A stretch of 64,000 nucleotides of DNA from Chryseobacterium gleum (GTDB taxonomy: Bacteria > Bacteroidota > Bacteroidia > Flavobacteriales_F > PHOS-HE28), in assembly GCA_945872795.1 (NCBI GenBank), contig CAMCAZ010000011.1:1-64000 (forward strand), written 5' to 3'. The notes under the pieces were generated by a model. The model was given only the letters and a program-made list of their open reading frames with translations, ran no database searches and had not been told where the DNA came from. Positions 44,474 through 52,543 of this stretch are shown piece by piece (positions within the stretch are counted from its first letter, which is position 1; every line of letters begins with the position of its first letter). Both the position numbers and the translations under genes were made by a program.

Positions 44474-46903
44474 TCAGAATGATAGGCCCAGTGTGAGCTT
44501 GTAAGCAAAGTTGTCAGCGGCCTCAGGCAACTGGTTCGGGCCGAAGCGGTAATAGCCCCCCACCCCGAAGCCGCTGAAGCCCATCTTGAGCAGGTTGTCG
44601 ATCTGCAGCCCCGCCTCATGGAATCCATCTGCGAACGGCTTGAAGCTGTAACCCCGGTGCCTTTCCGGGTGGGACAGGGAGCCGAGTCCACTGTTCAGCA
44701 CCACCACGGGCACCGGTTGGAACTTCTTTCCCTTGAACAGCAGGTTGCCGAAGCTGTGGCGCAGGTGCAGGGCCGCATACCGGTCCGCCAGGAACTCGTT
44801 GGGGAGCATCGTCTCGAAGGTGTTCTGCGTGGCGATGCGGAAGCTTTCGGCATTGCTCCCCCGCATGTTGAACAGGAACGGATACGGAGCCTCACTGTCC
44901 GCGGCGCCGGCCATCAGCCGGATGGACAGGTCCCCGAGCATCCGCAGGCGGAAGGTCTTCTCCAGCATCAGGTCCACGCGCCAGATATCGAGCTCGCCTT
45001 CCCACAGCCCATCGATCGCCTGGAAGGCCTGCACGTAGAGCACCGGCCAGCGCGTGCCGAGGGTCAGTTCACGGTCCGGCAGCCGGGCCATTTGTTCCCT
45101 GAACGCGAAGCGGGCGGCCAATGACAGGCCCCCGGTCGCGAAGCGGTCCGTCAAGAGGGTCACGCCATCCTGCACCGGATCCACGTAGGAGTAGCCCATC
45201 AGGTTCACCCGTTCGGCGCGCTCCGTACCGAGCCAGAGCTTCAGGGAGCTGCCGATGCGCGTGGAGACCTCCGCTCCCATGCGTTCCACCTGGTCCATCC
45301 GGTCCACATACAGCCAGCGGTAGCTTTCACTGGTGAAACCGCGCTTCTGGCCTTTGAAGGCCACGCCACCGCTCTCCAGCACATCGTTCGCGTAGTAGAG
45401 CTTCAGCACCGGCTCACGCCCCGGTCGGGGCTTGATCGTGAGGTCACCGCCGTACTTCCACGCCTCATCGCCGAAGCCATAAGCGAAATACCCGCCCAAG
45501 GAGACATGGCGCGAAACCTTGTCGTTGGTGGCCATTCCCAGGCCCAGCCGCAGGTTCTCATACCCGTTGTAGCGCATCAGGTCCTCCAGCCGGATATCCA
45601 CCGGCCCTATCGGCAACAGGCCTGTGGTGAGGTAACCCAGCCACTTCAGTTTACGGTCCAAATGCTCTGCTTCACCAATGCTGTCGATCACCTGGTAGGT
45701 CATGACATCCCTGCTGTCCAGGCTGTCCACACGCAGTTCCTTCCAGAAGTCCTCCTCGCGACGGATGGCCATGCGGTCCATGACCAGCTCGGGGCCACGC
45801 ACCTCCTTGCGGGGAATGTCGATGTCCAGTTCGATCTCCTTCAGATAGGTGCGGCCCACGCCCATCAGTTCCCAGTTGTTCACCTCCACCCCATCGAAGA
45901 ACAGGAAGGTGTTGAGCTGCTGGGGGAACCAGGCCACGCCCTTGACCTTGGCGAACTGCTGCTGCAGTTTCATGCTCACACCGCCGGTGCGCTCCACCGG
46001 TTCGGCGATCACGTTCTGCAGGGCATAACCGTCCGTATGCACATACAGCACGCCTTGGAGCGCATCGAACTTACGCCCGGGGCGGGGGGCGTAGATGATC
46101 ACATAGACCGAATCGCCGCCTTGGAAGAGCGTGTCCTGGAGGATGAACAGGTACTTATCGGTCGTACCGGGCCCGATGGGACTGACATAGGTGCGCTCGT
46201 TCAGCGTGATCTGCGGAGCGTAGATGGAGAAGGTCTGGGTGCTGGCGAGCATGGCGAGCAGCGAGGGGTCCTTCAGGCCGCTGACCCGCATGGCCAGCAC
46301 CTCCTCCTTCGCTGAGGCCGGCGGAACGAAGCTCTTGCGGGTGGCGCTTTCGATCAACAGAATATGCTGCCGTTGCATGAACTCCACCGCTTCCCGGTCG
46401 TTGCTGTCCAACGCAGCGATGCGCGCGGGATCGGCGAGCAGGGAGCTGTCCACGTCACCGGTGAACACGCTCTTGCTGTAACTGGTGTAGCGGTGTGAGC
46501 GGTTGCTCAGTCCGTCGTTCTGCTTCCGGTTGGCGTGGACACGTTCGATGATGCGGTGCGCGGGGTTCTCACCAGGCCTGATCTCCACGGTACGCAGTTC
46601 CACGGAGGCGCGGCGCATGCTGATGACCGCCGCAGCGCCCACGCTGACCTGTTTCTCCAGGGGGTGGTATCCGACATAACTGAAGCGCAGCATCACCTCG
46701 CTGGTGGCAACGGGCAGCGAGAAGCGACCGTCGATATCCGTGGTGGTGCCCTCCCGCTGGCCTTCCGGCACGATGTGCACGAAGGCCAGTGCTTCCTGCG
46801 TCACCGCATCCTGCACGCGGCCTTGGACAACGAACTGGGCCTGGACGGGCAAGCGGGCCAGGAGCAGGCAGAGCAGGACGACAAGGGCGTGAGGGCTGGG
46901 CAT
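44474..46903 (-). CDS. DUF5686 outer-membrane protein with regulatory-like N-terminus
   Basis: 809 residues with signal peptide MPSPHALVVLLCLLLARLPVQAQ. Residues about 25-110 are a carboxypeptidase-regulatory-like domain (VQGRVQDAVTQEALAFVHIV, TDIDGRFSL, LRFSYVGYHPLEKQV). The remainder matches DUF5686: SYSKSVFTGDVDSSLL, GTTDKYLFILQDTLFQGGDS, TYLKEIELDIDIPRKEV, YFAYGFGDEAWKYGG, ending with barrel-like strands (YKLTLGLSF). The family is common in Bacteroidota outer membranes and has no settled role. It is divergent from the radical SAM gene, with a TACTTTCG box for each direction's spacer. Confidence 0.85.
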   Translation of the reverse strand: MPSPHALVVLLCLLLARLPVQAQFVVQGRVQDAVTQEALAFVHIVPEGQREGTTTDIDGRFSLPVATSEVMLRFSYVGYHPLEKQVSVGAAAVISMRRASVELRTVEIRPGENPAHRIIERVHANRKQNDGLSNRSHRYTSYSKSVFTGDVDSSLLADPARIAALDSNDREAVEFMQRQHILLIESATRKSFVPPASAKEEVLAMRVSGLKDPSLLAMLASTQTFSIYAPQITLNERTYVSPIGPGTTDKYLFILQDTLFQGGDSVYVIIYAPRPGRKFDALQGVLYVHTDGYALQNVIAEPVERTGGVSMKLQQQFAKVKGVAWFPQQLNTFLFFDGVEVNNWELMGVGRTYLKEIELDIDIPRKEVRGPELVMDRMAIRREEDFWKELRVDSLDSRDVMTYQVIDSIGEAEHLDRKLKWLGYLTTGLLPIGPVDIRLEDLMRYNGYENLRLGLGMATNDKVSRHVSLGGYFAYGFGDEAWKYGGDLTIKPRPGREPVLKLYYANDVLESGGVAFKGQKRGFTSESYRWLYVDRMDQVERMGAEVSTRIGSSLKLWLGTERAERVNLMGYSYVDPVQDGVTLLTDRFATGGLSLAARFAFREQMARLPDRELTLGTRWPVLYVQAFQAIDGLWEGELDIWRVDLMLEKTFRLRMLGDLSIRLMAGAADSEAPYPFLFNMRGSNAESFRIATQNTFETMLPNEFLADRYAALHLRHSFGNLLFKGKKFQPVPVVVLNSGLGSLSHPERHRGYSFKPFADGFHEAGLQIDNLLKMGFSGFGVGGYYRFGPNQLPEAADNFAYKLTLGLSF

Positions 46904-46938
46904 GGAAGCGATCTCCTTCTTGGACGGGCAGCGCTGCC

Positions 46939-46946
46939 CGAAAGTA
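46939..46946 (-). promoter_or_regulatory. -7 box (TACTTTCG) of the DUF5686 gene
   Basis: Minus-strand TACTTTCG, one step from TAnnTTTG, about 36 bases upstream of the ATG at 46903. Confidence 0.45.
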
Positions 46947-46964
46947 ACAGCGAACGGCGTCGTG

Positions 46965-46972
46965 TACCTTCA
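46965..46972 (+). promoter_or_regulatory. -7 box (TACCTTCA) of the radical SAM gene
   Basis: Plus-strand TACCTTCA ends six bases before the ATG at 46979. Transcription would start at or a few bases from the start codon, giving a nearly leaderless mRNA. Confidence 0.4.
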
Positions 46973-46978
46973 CCGCCC

Positions 46979-48001
46979 ATGTTCGCCCGCGGTCGTGATG
47001 CCCTCGAATGGTCGCGCAAGGCTACGCCCCGTCGCCTGCGCAACGCTGCGGCGCTGTGGACCAGTTTCCGGCAGGCCAAACGCAGCAGGGAGCCACGCAT
47101 CGGTGGGCTGCCCTTCAGCATCAGCTTCGAGCCCACCACGGCCTGCAACCTGCGCTGCCCCGAATGTCCCAGCGGCCTGCGGAGCTTCACGCGCCCCACC
47201 GGCAACCTCAAGCAGGACCTCTTCACCCGCGTCATCGATGAGCTGGCGCCGGACCTCTGGGCCCTCACGTTCTACTTCCAAGGCGAGCCCTACATCAACC
47301 CCGGCTTTCTGGACATGGTGCGCTACGCCCACGAAAAAGGGCTGTACACCGCCACCAGCACCAACGGTCACTTCCTGGACGACGCCAAGGCCGAGGCCAC
47401 CGTGCGCAGCGGCCTTTCGCGCCTGATCATCTCCCTGGACGGCACCACACAGGAGACCTACTCCGCCTATCGCCATGAAGGCGAATTGGCCAAGGTGATC
47501 GAGGGCACGAAGCGCATCGTGGAGTGGAAGCGCAGGTTGAAGAGCCGCACTCCGCACGTGGTGTACCAGTTCCTGGTGGTGAGACCCAACGAGCACCAGA
47601 TCCCCGAGGCGCGCAAGCTGGCCAGGGAACTGGGCGTGGATGAACTGTGGCTGAAGACGGCCCAGATCTATGACCCCAAGGACGATCACCCGCTGATCCC
47701 CACGCAGGACCGATACGCACGCTACCGCCGCAGCGCCAGCGGCCTTTGGGAAGTGAAGAACAAATTGGAGGACAACTGCTGGAAGATGTGGCACAGCTGC
47801 GTGATCACCTGGGACGGCCGCGTGGTGCCCTGCTGCTTCGACAAGGACGCACACCATGTGCTCGGCGACCTGCGCACGCACAGTTTCCGTGAGCTGTGGC
47901 ACAGTGCCGCCTACAACGACTTCAGACGTTCGCTGCTGCACTCCCGCAGCAGCATCGAGATGTGCAGGAATTGCAGTGAAGGGAGCCCGGTATGGGCGTG
48001 A
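46979..48001 (+). CDS. Radical SAM/SPASM domain protein
   Basis: 340 residues. The radical SAM cluster motif CNLRCPEC (CxxxCxxC) is in TTACNLRCPECPSG, preceded by SISFEPT. ATSTNGHFLD and LIISLDGTTQETYSAYRHEG are typical TIM-barrel segments. A SPASM-type C-terminus has extra cluster cysteines (CWKMWHSCVITWDGRVVPCC, then CRNCSEG). Such proteins modify peptides, sugars or other small molecules with a radical mechanism; the substrate is not evident and no precursor peptide gene is adjacent. A hairpin (AGGCC/GGCCT, 48001-48022) begins at the last base of the stop. Confidence 0.85.
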   Translation: MFARGRDALEWSRKATPRRLRNAAALWTSFRQAKRSREPRIGGLPFSISFEPTTACNLRCPECPSGLRSFTRPTGNLKQDLFTRVIDELAPDLWALTFYFQGEPYINPGFLDMVRYAHEKGLYTATSTNGHFLDDAKAEATVRSGLSRLIISLDGTTQETYSAYRHEGELAKVIEGTKRIVEWKRRLKSRTPHVVYQFLVVRPNEHQIPEARKLARELGVDELWLKTAQIYDPKDDHPLIPTQDRYARYRRSASGLWEVKNKLEDNCWKMWHSCVITWDGRVVPCCFDKDAHHVLGDLRTHSFRELWHSAAYNDFRRSLLHSRSSIEMCRNCSEGSPVWA

Positions 48002-48022
48002 GGCCTCGGCTGCGCTCGGCCT
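48001..48022. repeat. Hairpin at the end of the radical SAM gene
   Basis: AGGCC and GGCCT pair around a TCGGCTGCGCTC loop that itself contains a short palindromic element. No T-tract follows. It resembles small GC-rich repeats seen between genes in this window. Confidence 0.35.
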
Positions 48023-48067
48023 GACACGCCCTTGGAACTTGTCCGACCCGTACTACATTCGCTACAC

Positions 48068-48394
48068 ATGCATCTGTACTTCACGTACATGCTTCTGTGT
48101 AGTGATGGCACCTACTCTGTGGGAGTGACCAACAACATGGTGCGACGCTTCGCCGAGCATTGTGAAGGAGCGGACCCAAGGTCCTACACAGCGAAGCGTC
48201 GTCCCTTGAAACTGGTATACGTTGAGAACTTCCAGTGGAGCCAAGACGCCATCGCACGCGAAAAGCAACTGAAAGGCTGGTCGGTGCCGAAGAAAGAGGT
48301 GCTGATCATGAACGACGATGCAGCCTTACACGAACTTTCCAAATGTCGCAACACATCGCGGCACCATCGTCCGGAGGGCACTGTAACCGAGTGA
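48068..48394 (+). CDS. GIY-YIG family nuclease-like protein
   Basis: 108 residues from MHLYFTYMLLCSDGTY. This is the small single-domain UPF0213/YhbQ-like form: YSVGVTNNMVRRFAEH holds the conserved arginine, YTAKRRPLKLVYVENF follows, and AIAREKQLKGWSVPKKEVLI holds the conserved glutamate. The first tyrosine motif reads FTYM instead of GIY. The family fold cuts or nicks DNA, but the cellular role of these small members is unclear. The start is the ATG that gives the normal N-terminus. Confidence 0.85.
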   Translation: MHLYFTYMLLCSDGTYSVGVTNNMVRRFAEHCEGADPRSYTAKRRPLKLVYVENFQWSQDAIAREKQLKGWSVPKKEVLIMNDDAALHELSKCRNTSRHHRPEGTVTE

Positions 48395-48412
48395 GGGCGT
48401 CATTCCAAGCGC

Positions 48413-48430
48413 AGCTGTCATGAAACAGCT
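48413..48430. repeat. Hairpin downstream of the GIY-YIG gene
   Basis: AGCTGT and ACAGCT around a CATGAA loop, 18 bases past the GIY-YIG stop. A weak terminator or part of the repeat cluster next to it. Confidence 0.35.
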
Positions 48431-48463
48431 TTCAGGAGGGCACTTCCAGCGCAGGCACTGCAG

Positions 48464-48504
48464 GACACCGTGAAGGTGTCACTCCGAGCGGAGCCGAGGA
48501 GTCA
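48464..48504. repeat. Intergenic palindromic repeat at the frr 3' end
   Basis: A GACACC/GGTGTC hairpin (48464-48480) is followed by CACTCCGAGCGGAGCCGAGG and AGTCAC, itself an imperfect palindrome. This resembles the TCATTCCGAGCG-type repeat that is scattered between genes in many Bacteroidota genomes. A degenerate related copy (GTCATTCCAAGCGCAGC) begins near 48399. It touches the frr stop codon. Confidence 0.4.
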
Positions 48505-49062
48505 CACCTTCATGATGTCCTTCTCCTTGGCCTCGATCAGGCCCTCGATCTTCTTGTTGTAGATGCCGGTGAGCTTCTCCACCTCGGCCTCCAGGCCTTT
48601 GGCGGTATCCTCGGGCAGGCCATCCTTCTTGGCGGCCTTGATGGCCTCCATGGCCTTCTGGCGGCTGCTGCGCACACCCACCTTGGCGTGCTCGCCTTCC
48701 GCATGGGCGGCCTTCACCAGGCCTTTGCGCCGCTCCTCCGTGAGCATGGGCACGTGGATGATGATGCTCTCCCCGTTGTTACTCGGGTTGAATCCCAGGT
48801 TGGAACCGATGATGGCCTTCTCGATGACATCGATGAGCTTCTTCTCCCAGGGCTTCACGAACAGCGTGCGCGCATCACCGGTGTTGATGGCGGCCACCTG
48901 CGAGAGGGGCACCATGGAGCCGTAGTAATCCACCTTCACGGTATCGAGCATGCCGGGGTTGGCGGCCCCTGCGCGCACCTTGGTCAGCTCGTGATCCAGG
49001 TGTTCGAACGCATTGCTCATGTGTTCCTCACAAAGTTTCAGGGCGGCGGCGGTGTCGATCAT
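48502..49062 (-). CDS. frr: Ribosome recycling factor
   Basis: 186 residues, normal length. It splits post-termination ribosomes together with EF-G. Family motifs: LTKVRAGAANPGMLDTVKVD YYGS region, VPLSQVAAINTGDARTL, IGSNLGFNPSNNGESIIIHV, LTEERRKGLVKAAHAEGEHA, KVGVRSSRQKAMEAIK. The start at MIDTAAALKLCEEHM is chosen on family alignment. A TACTTTTG box lies about 36 bases upstream, so it has its own promoter, as expected since the FkbM gene separates it from pyrH. Confidence 0.95.
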   Translation of the reverse strand: MIDTAAALKLCEEHMSNAFEHLDHELTKVRAGAANPGMLDTVKVDYYGSMVPLSQVAAINTGDARTLFVKPWEKKLIDVIEKAIIGSNLGFNPSNNGESIIIHVPMLTEERRKGLVKAAHAEGEHAKVGVRSSRQKAMEAIKAAKKDGLPEDTAKGLEAEVEKLTGIYNKKIEGLIEAKEKDIMKV

Positions 49063-49097
49063 GGTGCTTCGGAGCGGGCTGTGTCCCGATCCAGGCG

Positions 49098-49105
49098 GCA
49101 AAAGT
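49098..49105 (-). promoter_or_regulatory. -7 box (TACTTTTG) of frr
   Basis: An exact TAnnTTTG match on the minus strand, 36 bases upstream of the frr ATG. Confidence 0.5.
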
Positions 49106-49148
49106 AACCAAGCGATGCACCCGCACGGGCATTCCGCACCCGCACCTA

Positions 49149-49156
49149 TACCTTGG
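49149..49156 (+). promoter_or_regulatory. Probable -7 box (TACCTTGG) of the FkbM gene
   Basis: Plus-strand near-consensus box, seven bases before the ATG at 49164. Confidence 0.35.
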
Positions 49157-49163
49157 CGCCCTC

Positions 49164-49922
49164 ATGGGCCTGTCGAAAGCATTCCGTCATCTGGTGCAGC
49201 ACGTGGTGCGTCTGGGCCCCTGGACCGGTCTGCGCGTGCTGTACCTGAAGAAGCGCGGCCCAGGGCATGAAGCGGTGATCCGCGTTCCCGATCTGGCCGG
49301 GCCGCTCACCGTGCGAACGGGTTCCAGCGACCTGGCCATCTTCGATGAGGTGGTGATCGACCACGGCTACCGCTTCCCCCTGGACGAGGCACCGCGCGTG
49401 ATCCTGGACGTGGGTGCCAACATCGGCATGGCCACCCTGTGGTTCAAGGCCCGCTGGCCCGATGCACAGGTGGTGGCCGTGGAGCCTGACCCCGTCAATT
49501 TTGCGCTGCTCGAACGCAACCTGAAGGGAATTCCGGGAGTGCGCACCATACAGGCGGCGCTGGCCCCACAGGATGGGACCATCGGCTTCGAAACGTCCGG
49601 CATCCAGCCCAGCGCATACCACATCCGCGCCCTGCGAGGAAATGAACAGGGCGTGCGGGCGATGTCCATGGCCACGCTGATGGTACACTGCGGCCTGGAT
49701 CATATCGATCTCCTGAAGCTGGACATCGAGGGTGCGGAAAAGGACGTGTTCGAGGCTGCGGACCTCCAGTGGATGGACCGCGTGCGCACCATTGCGGTGG
49801 AACTGCATGACCGCATGCGTCCCGGATGCGGACATGCGTTCTTCACCGCCAGTTCGCGGACGCCGCGGAACTATGAGGTGCACGAGTACCTCGTGATCGC
49901 CACGCAAGATCAGCGTGCGTGA
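49164..49922 (+). CDS. FkbM family methyltransferase
   Basis: 252 residues. AdoMet-binding motif I is VILDVGANIGMATLWF, followed by VVAVEPDPVNFALLERNL and the FkbM signature DHIDLLKLDIEGAEKDVFE. Family members methylate hydroxyls of sugars or natural products, so a role in polysaccharide or glycoprotein modification is plausible, not shown. It lies on the opposite strand inside the otherwise conserved pyrH-frr interval: divergent from frr, with 19 bases between its stop and the converging pyrH stop. That position suggests later insertion. Confidence 0.85.
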   Translation: MGLSKAFRHLVQHVVRLGPWTGLRVLYLKKRGPGHEAVIRVPDLAGPLTVRTGSSDLAIFDEVVIDHGYRFPLDEAPRVILDVGANIGMATLWFKARWPDAQVVAVEPDPVNFALLERNLKGIPGVRTIQAALAPQDGTIGFETSGIQPSAYHIRALRGNEQGVRAMSMATLMVHCGLDHIDLLKLDIEGAEKDVFEAADLQWMDRVRTIAVELHDRMRPGCGHAFFTASSRTPRNYEVHEYLVIATQDQRA

Positions 49923-49923
49923 A

Positions 49924-49943
49924 GAGAGCGTAAACAGGCTCTC
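49924..49943. terminator. Hairpin between converging FkbM and pyrH genes
   Basis: GAGAGC and GCTCTC around an eight-base loop fill the gap between the two converging stop codons. It may end both transcripts; no strong T-tract is present. Confidence 0.4.
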
Positions 49944-50655
49944 AGATCTCCACCAGGGTGCCCACCTGCTCACCGGCCACGAGACGGGCCAGGTTACCGG
50001 GCTTGTTCATGTCGAACACGATGATGGGCAGCAGGTTCTCCTTGCACAGCGTGAACGCGGTCATGTCCATCACGTTCAGCCCCTTGTCATATACCTCGGT
50101 GAAGCTGATGCGCTCGTACTTGGTGGCGGTGGGGTCCTTCTCGGGATCGGCGGTGTAGATGCCGTCCACGCGGGTGCCTTTGAGGATCACGTCGGCCTCG
50201 ATCTCGATGGCCCTGAGGCTGGCGGCCGTATCGGTGGTGAAGTAGGGATTGCCGGTACCTGCTCCGAAGATCACGATACGTCCCTTCTCCAGGTGGCGGA
50301 TGGCCCGGCGCCGGATGAAGGGCTCGGCGATCTGCTCCATCTTGATGGCGCTCAGCAGGCGCGTCTTGTAGCCCTGCGCCTCCAGGGCGCTCTGCAACGC
50401 AAGGCTGTTGATCACCGTGGCCAGCATGCCCATGTGATCACCCTGCACACGATCGATGCCACTGCCCACGGCCTGCATGCCCCGGTAGATGTTGCCTCCC
50501 CCGATCACGACGGCCACCTCCACACCCCGCGTGGCGATGTCGATGATCTCGCTGGCATACTGCTCCAGCCGTTTGCTGTCGATGCCGTAGGCCTGGTCGC
50601 CCATCAGACTTTCGCCGGAGAGCTTCAGGAGGATGCGCTTGTACGGGTGGGCCAT
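49942..50655 (-). CDS. pyrH: UMP kinase
   Basis: About 237 residues from [19 protein letters not shown]. It phosphorylates UMP to UDP and is hexameric and cytoplasmic. Motifs: [86 protein letters not shown]. The start 24 bases inside the open frame is chosen on family alignment. An intrinsic terminator lies 35 bases upstream, so expression needs read-through from tsf or a promoter just after that terminator. Confidence 0.95.
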   Translation of the reverse strand: MAHPYKRILLKLSGESLMGDQAYGIDSKRLEQYASEIIDIATRGVEVAVVIGGGNIYRGMQAVGSGIDRVQGDHMGMLATVINSLALQSALEAQGYKTRLLSAIKMEQIAEPFIRRRAIRHLEKGRIVIFGAGTGNPYFTTDTAASLRAIEIEADVILKGTRVDGIYTADPEKDPTATKYERISFTEVYDKGLNVMDMTAFTLCKENLLPIIVFDMNKPGNLARLVAGEQVGTLVEI

Positions 50656-50681
50656 GTCGCTTGCGGAACGCTGGGTCAAAG

Positions 50682-50711
50682 TAAAAAAAGAGGGAGGCCT
50701 AGGCCTCCCTC
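50682..50711 (-). terminator. Strong intrinsic terminator between tsf and pyrH
   Basis: A perfect 11-bp inverted repeat, GAGGGAGGCCT then AGGCCTCCCTC, is followed on the minus strand by seven T residues. It lies about 22 bases past the tsf stop. Confidence 0.9.
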
Positions 50712-50733
50712 TTCTATGAACGGTCTTGTAACA

Positions 50734-51573
50734 TCAGATCGTCAACGAGTGACGCTTGAAGCCGGTGACCACAAGGTCCTTGTCGGCGGTCTTCACGTAC
50801 TGCTCGACGCTGAGCTTGTTGTCCTTGATGAAGTCCTGGGCGAGCAGGGTGCTCTCCTTGAAGAACTTGTTCAGGCGGCCCACGGCGATCTTCTCGGCCA
50901 TGTCGGCGGGTTTCCCCTCCTGGATGGCGAGGTCCTTGCCGATCTCGAGCTCCTTGTCGATCACGCTCTGGGGTGTGCTGCCCTTGTCCAGTGCGATGGG
51001 CGCCATGGCGGCCACCTGCATGGCCACGTCCTTGGCCACACCTTCGAAACCGGGCTTGCTCAGACCGACCAGACTGGCCACCTTGTTACCGGGGTGGTTG
51101 TAGGCGTATACGAAGCCGGCGGTGAGGCCATGACAGGCGCTCACATCGATCTTCTCACCGATCACGCCGGTCTGCTCGATGAGCTTCTCGGCGATCGTCT
51201 GTCCGTTGCTGTCGTAGGCGGCGGACTTCAGCGCTTCGATGCTTTCAGCGCCTTTCTCCAAAGCGATGGCGGCGATGCGCTCGGCCATGGCGGTGAAGTC
51301 GGCGTTCTTGGCCACGAAGTCGGTCTCGCAGTTCACGCATACCAGCACACCCTTGGTACCATCGGCGGTGGTGCTGGCCAGCACGAGACCTTCGGAGGCA
51401 TCGCGGTCGGCGCGCTTGGCTGCCACCTTCTGGCCCTGCTTGCGCAAGTAGTCGATGGCGCCATCGAAGTCGCCATTGGCCTCGGTGAGGGCCTTTTTAC
51501 AGTCCATCATGCCTGCGCCCGTGATCTGGCGCAGTTTGTTCACATCGGCGGCGGTGATTGCCATGGTGCTCAT
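50734..51573 (-). CDS. tsf: Elongation factor Ts
   Basis: 279 residues (276 if started at the second ATG, MAITAADVNKL, which is the more usual family start). It is the nucleotide exchange factor for EF-Tu. Motifs: VNKLRQITGAGMMDCKKALT, AIDYLRKQGQKVAAKRADRD, VCVNCETDFVAKNADF, and near the end STLLAQDFIKDNKLSVEQYV. The start is three bases after the rpsB stop, so the two are probably translationally coupled. Confidence 0.95.
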   Translation of the reverse strand: MSTMAITAADVNKLRQITGAGMMDCKKALTEANGDFDGAIDYLRKQGQKVAAKRADRDASEGLVLASTTADGTKGVLVCVNCETDFVAKNADFTAMAERIAAIALEKGAESIEALKSAAYDSNGQTIAEKLIEQTGVIGEKIDVSACHGLTAGFVYAYNHPGNKVASLVGLSKPGFEGVAKDVAMQVAAMAPIALDKGSTPQSVIDKELEIGKDLAIQEGKPADMAEKIAVGRLNKFFKESTLLAQDFIKDNKLSVEQYVKTADKDLVVTGFKRHSLTI

Positions 51574-51576
51574 GTG

Positions 51577-52428
51577 TTACTGGTTCTCCTCATTGGTACC
51601 GGCCTCCGCAACAGCATCGGTGGCGGGTGCCACTTCCGGCGCTGCAACCTCAGCCACTGCTGCAGGTGCGGCGGCCACAGGGGCGGCCACCTCATCGGAA
51701 GCCTCGTCACCGGCCTCATCGGAAGCCTCTTCGGGAGCGTTCTTCCGCTCTTCGAGACCTTCGGTGATGGACTGGATCATGACGTTCACGATCAGCTCGA
51801 TGCTCTTGGTGGCATCATCGTTCGCGGGGATCGGGAAGTCCACCAGCGAGGGATCGCTGTTGGTATCGACCATGGCGAAGGTGGGGATGCCCAGTTTGCG
51901 GGCCTCGGCCACGGCGATGTGCTCCTTCACGATGTCCACGATGAACAGGGCGCTGGGCAGACGGGTCAGCTCGGCGATGGACCCCAGGTTCTTCTCCATC
52001 TTCTCGCGCTGGCGGCTCACCTGGAGACGCTCACGCTTGGACATGTTCTCGAACGTACCGTCGACCTTCATGCGGTCGATGGTGGCCATCTTCTTGATGG
52101 TACGGCGGATGGTGCCGAAGTTGGTGAGCATGCCACCGCTCCAACGCTCGGTCACGAAAGGCATGCCGGTGGCCTTCACTTTCTCGGCCACGATGTCCTT
52201 CGCCTGCTTCTTGGTGGCGACGAACAGGATCTTCTTTCCACTGCGGGCGATGTTCTTCATCGCTGCGGCGGCCTCCTCCAATTTCACCGCCGTCTTGTTG
52301 AGGTCGATGATGTGGATCCCCTTCTTCTCATCGAAGATGTAGGGGGCCATATTGGGGTTCCACTTGCGGCGCAGGTGGCCAAAGTGCACACCAGCGTCGA
52401 GCAATTCCTTGAATTCCAAACGAGCCAT
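51577..52428 (-). CDS. rpsB: 30S ribosomal protein S2
   Basis: 283 residues from MARLEFKELLDAGVHFGHLR. Family motifs: HFGHLRRKWNPNMAPYIFDE, FVATKKQAKDIVAEKVKATG, ERWSGGMLTNFGTIRRTIKK, PSALFIVDIVKEHIAVAEAR, PTFAMVDTNSDPSLVDFPIP. The C-terminal about 60 residues are an alanine- and glutamate-rich tail (EEASDEAGDEASDEVAAPVA), longer than in model S2 proteins. A long structured hairpin lies in the 115-base spacer upstream. Confidence 0.95.
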   Translation of the reverse strand: MARLEFKELLDAGVHFGHLRRKWNPNMAPYIFDEKKGIHIIDLNKTAVKLEEAAAAMKNIARSGKKILFVATKKQAKDIVAEKVKATGMPFVTERWSGGMLTNFGTIRRTIKKMATIDRMKVDGTFENMSKRERLQVSRQREKMEKNLGSIAELTRLPSALFIVDIVKEHIAVAEARKLGIPTFAMVDTNSDPSLVDFPIPANDDATKSIELIVNVMIQSITEGLEERKNAPEEASDEAGDEASDEVAAPVAAAPAAVAEVAAPEVAPATDAVAEAGTNEENQ

Positions 52429-52473
52429 GATACTTCTGTTTAGTTCACTTTCCTTCTTCCCGTTGATACAGGC

Positions 52474-52518
52474 ATCCCGCTGGTAGCCTCCACCGTTCGG
52501 CGGAGAGTCCAGCGGGAT
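52474..52518 (-). promoter_or_regulatory. Structured leader hairpin upstream of rpsB
   Basis: ATCCCGCTGG (52474-52483) pairs perfectly with CCAGCGGGAT (52509-52518). Inside, CTCC pairs with GGAG and CCG with CGG, across a single A-C mismatch. The element begins 45 bases upstream of the rpsB ATG and lies about 25 bases past rpsI. On the minus strand no T-tract follows, so it is not a simple terminator. An autoregulatory S2 leader or an RNA processing site are the likely explanations. Confidence 0.6.
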
Positions 52519-52543
52519 TGGATCCTGAACAAGCGCAGGGACG

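Noticed and set aside
49915-52443. 842-codon open frame on the plus strand
   Set aside because: It is antisense to pyrH, tsf and rpsB, which are certain. It is histidine- and glycine-rich without domains, a product of high GC content.
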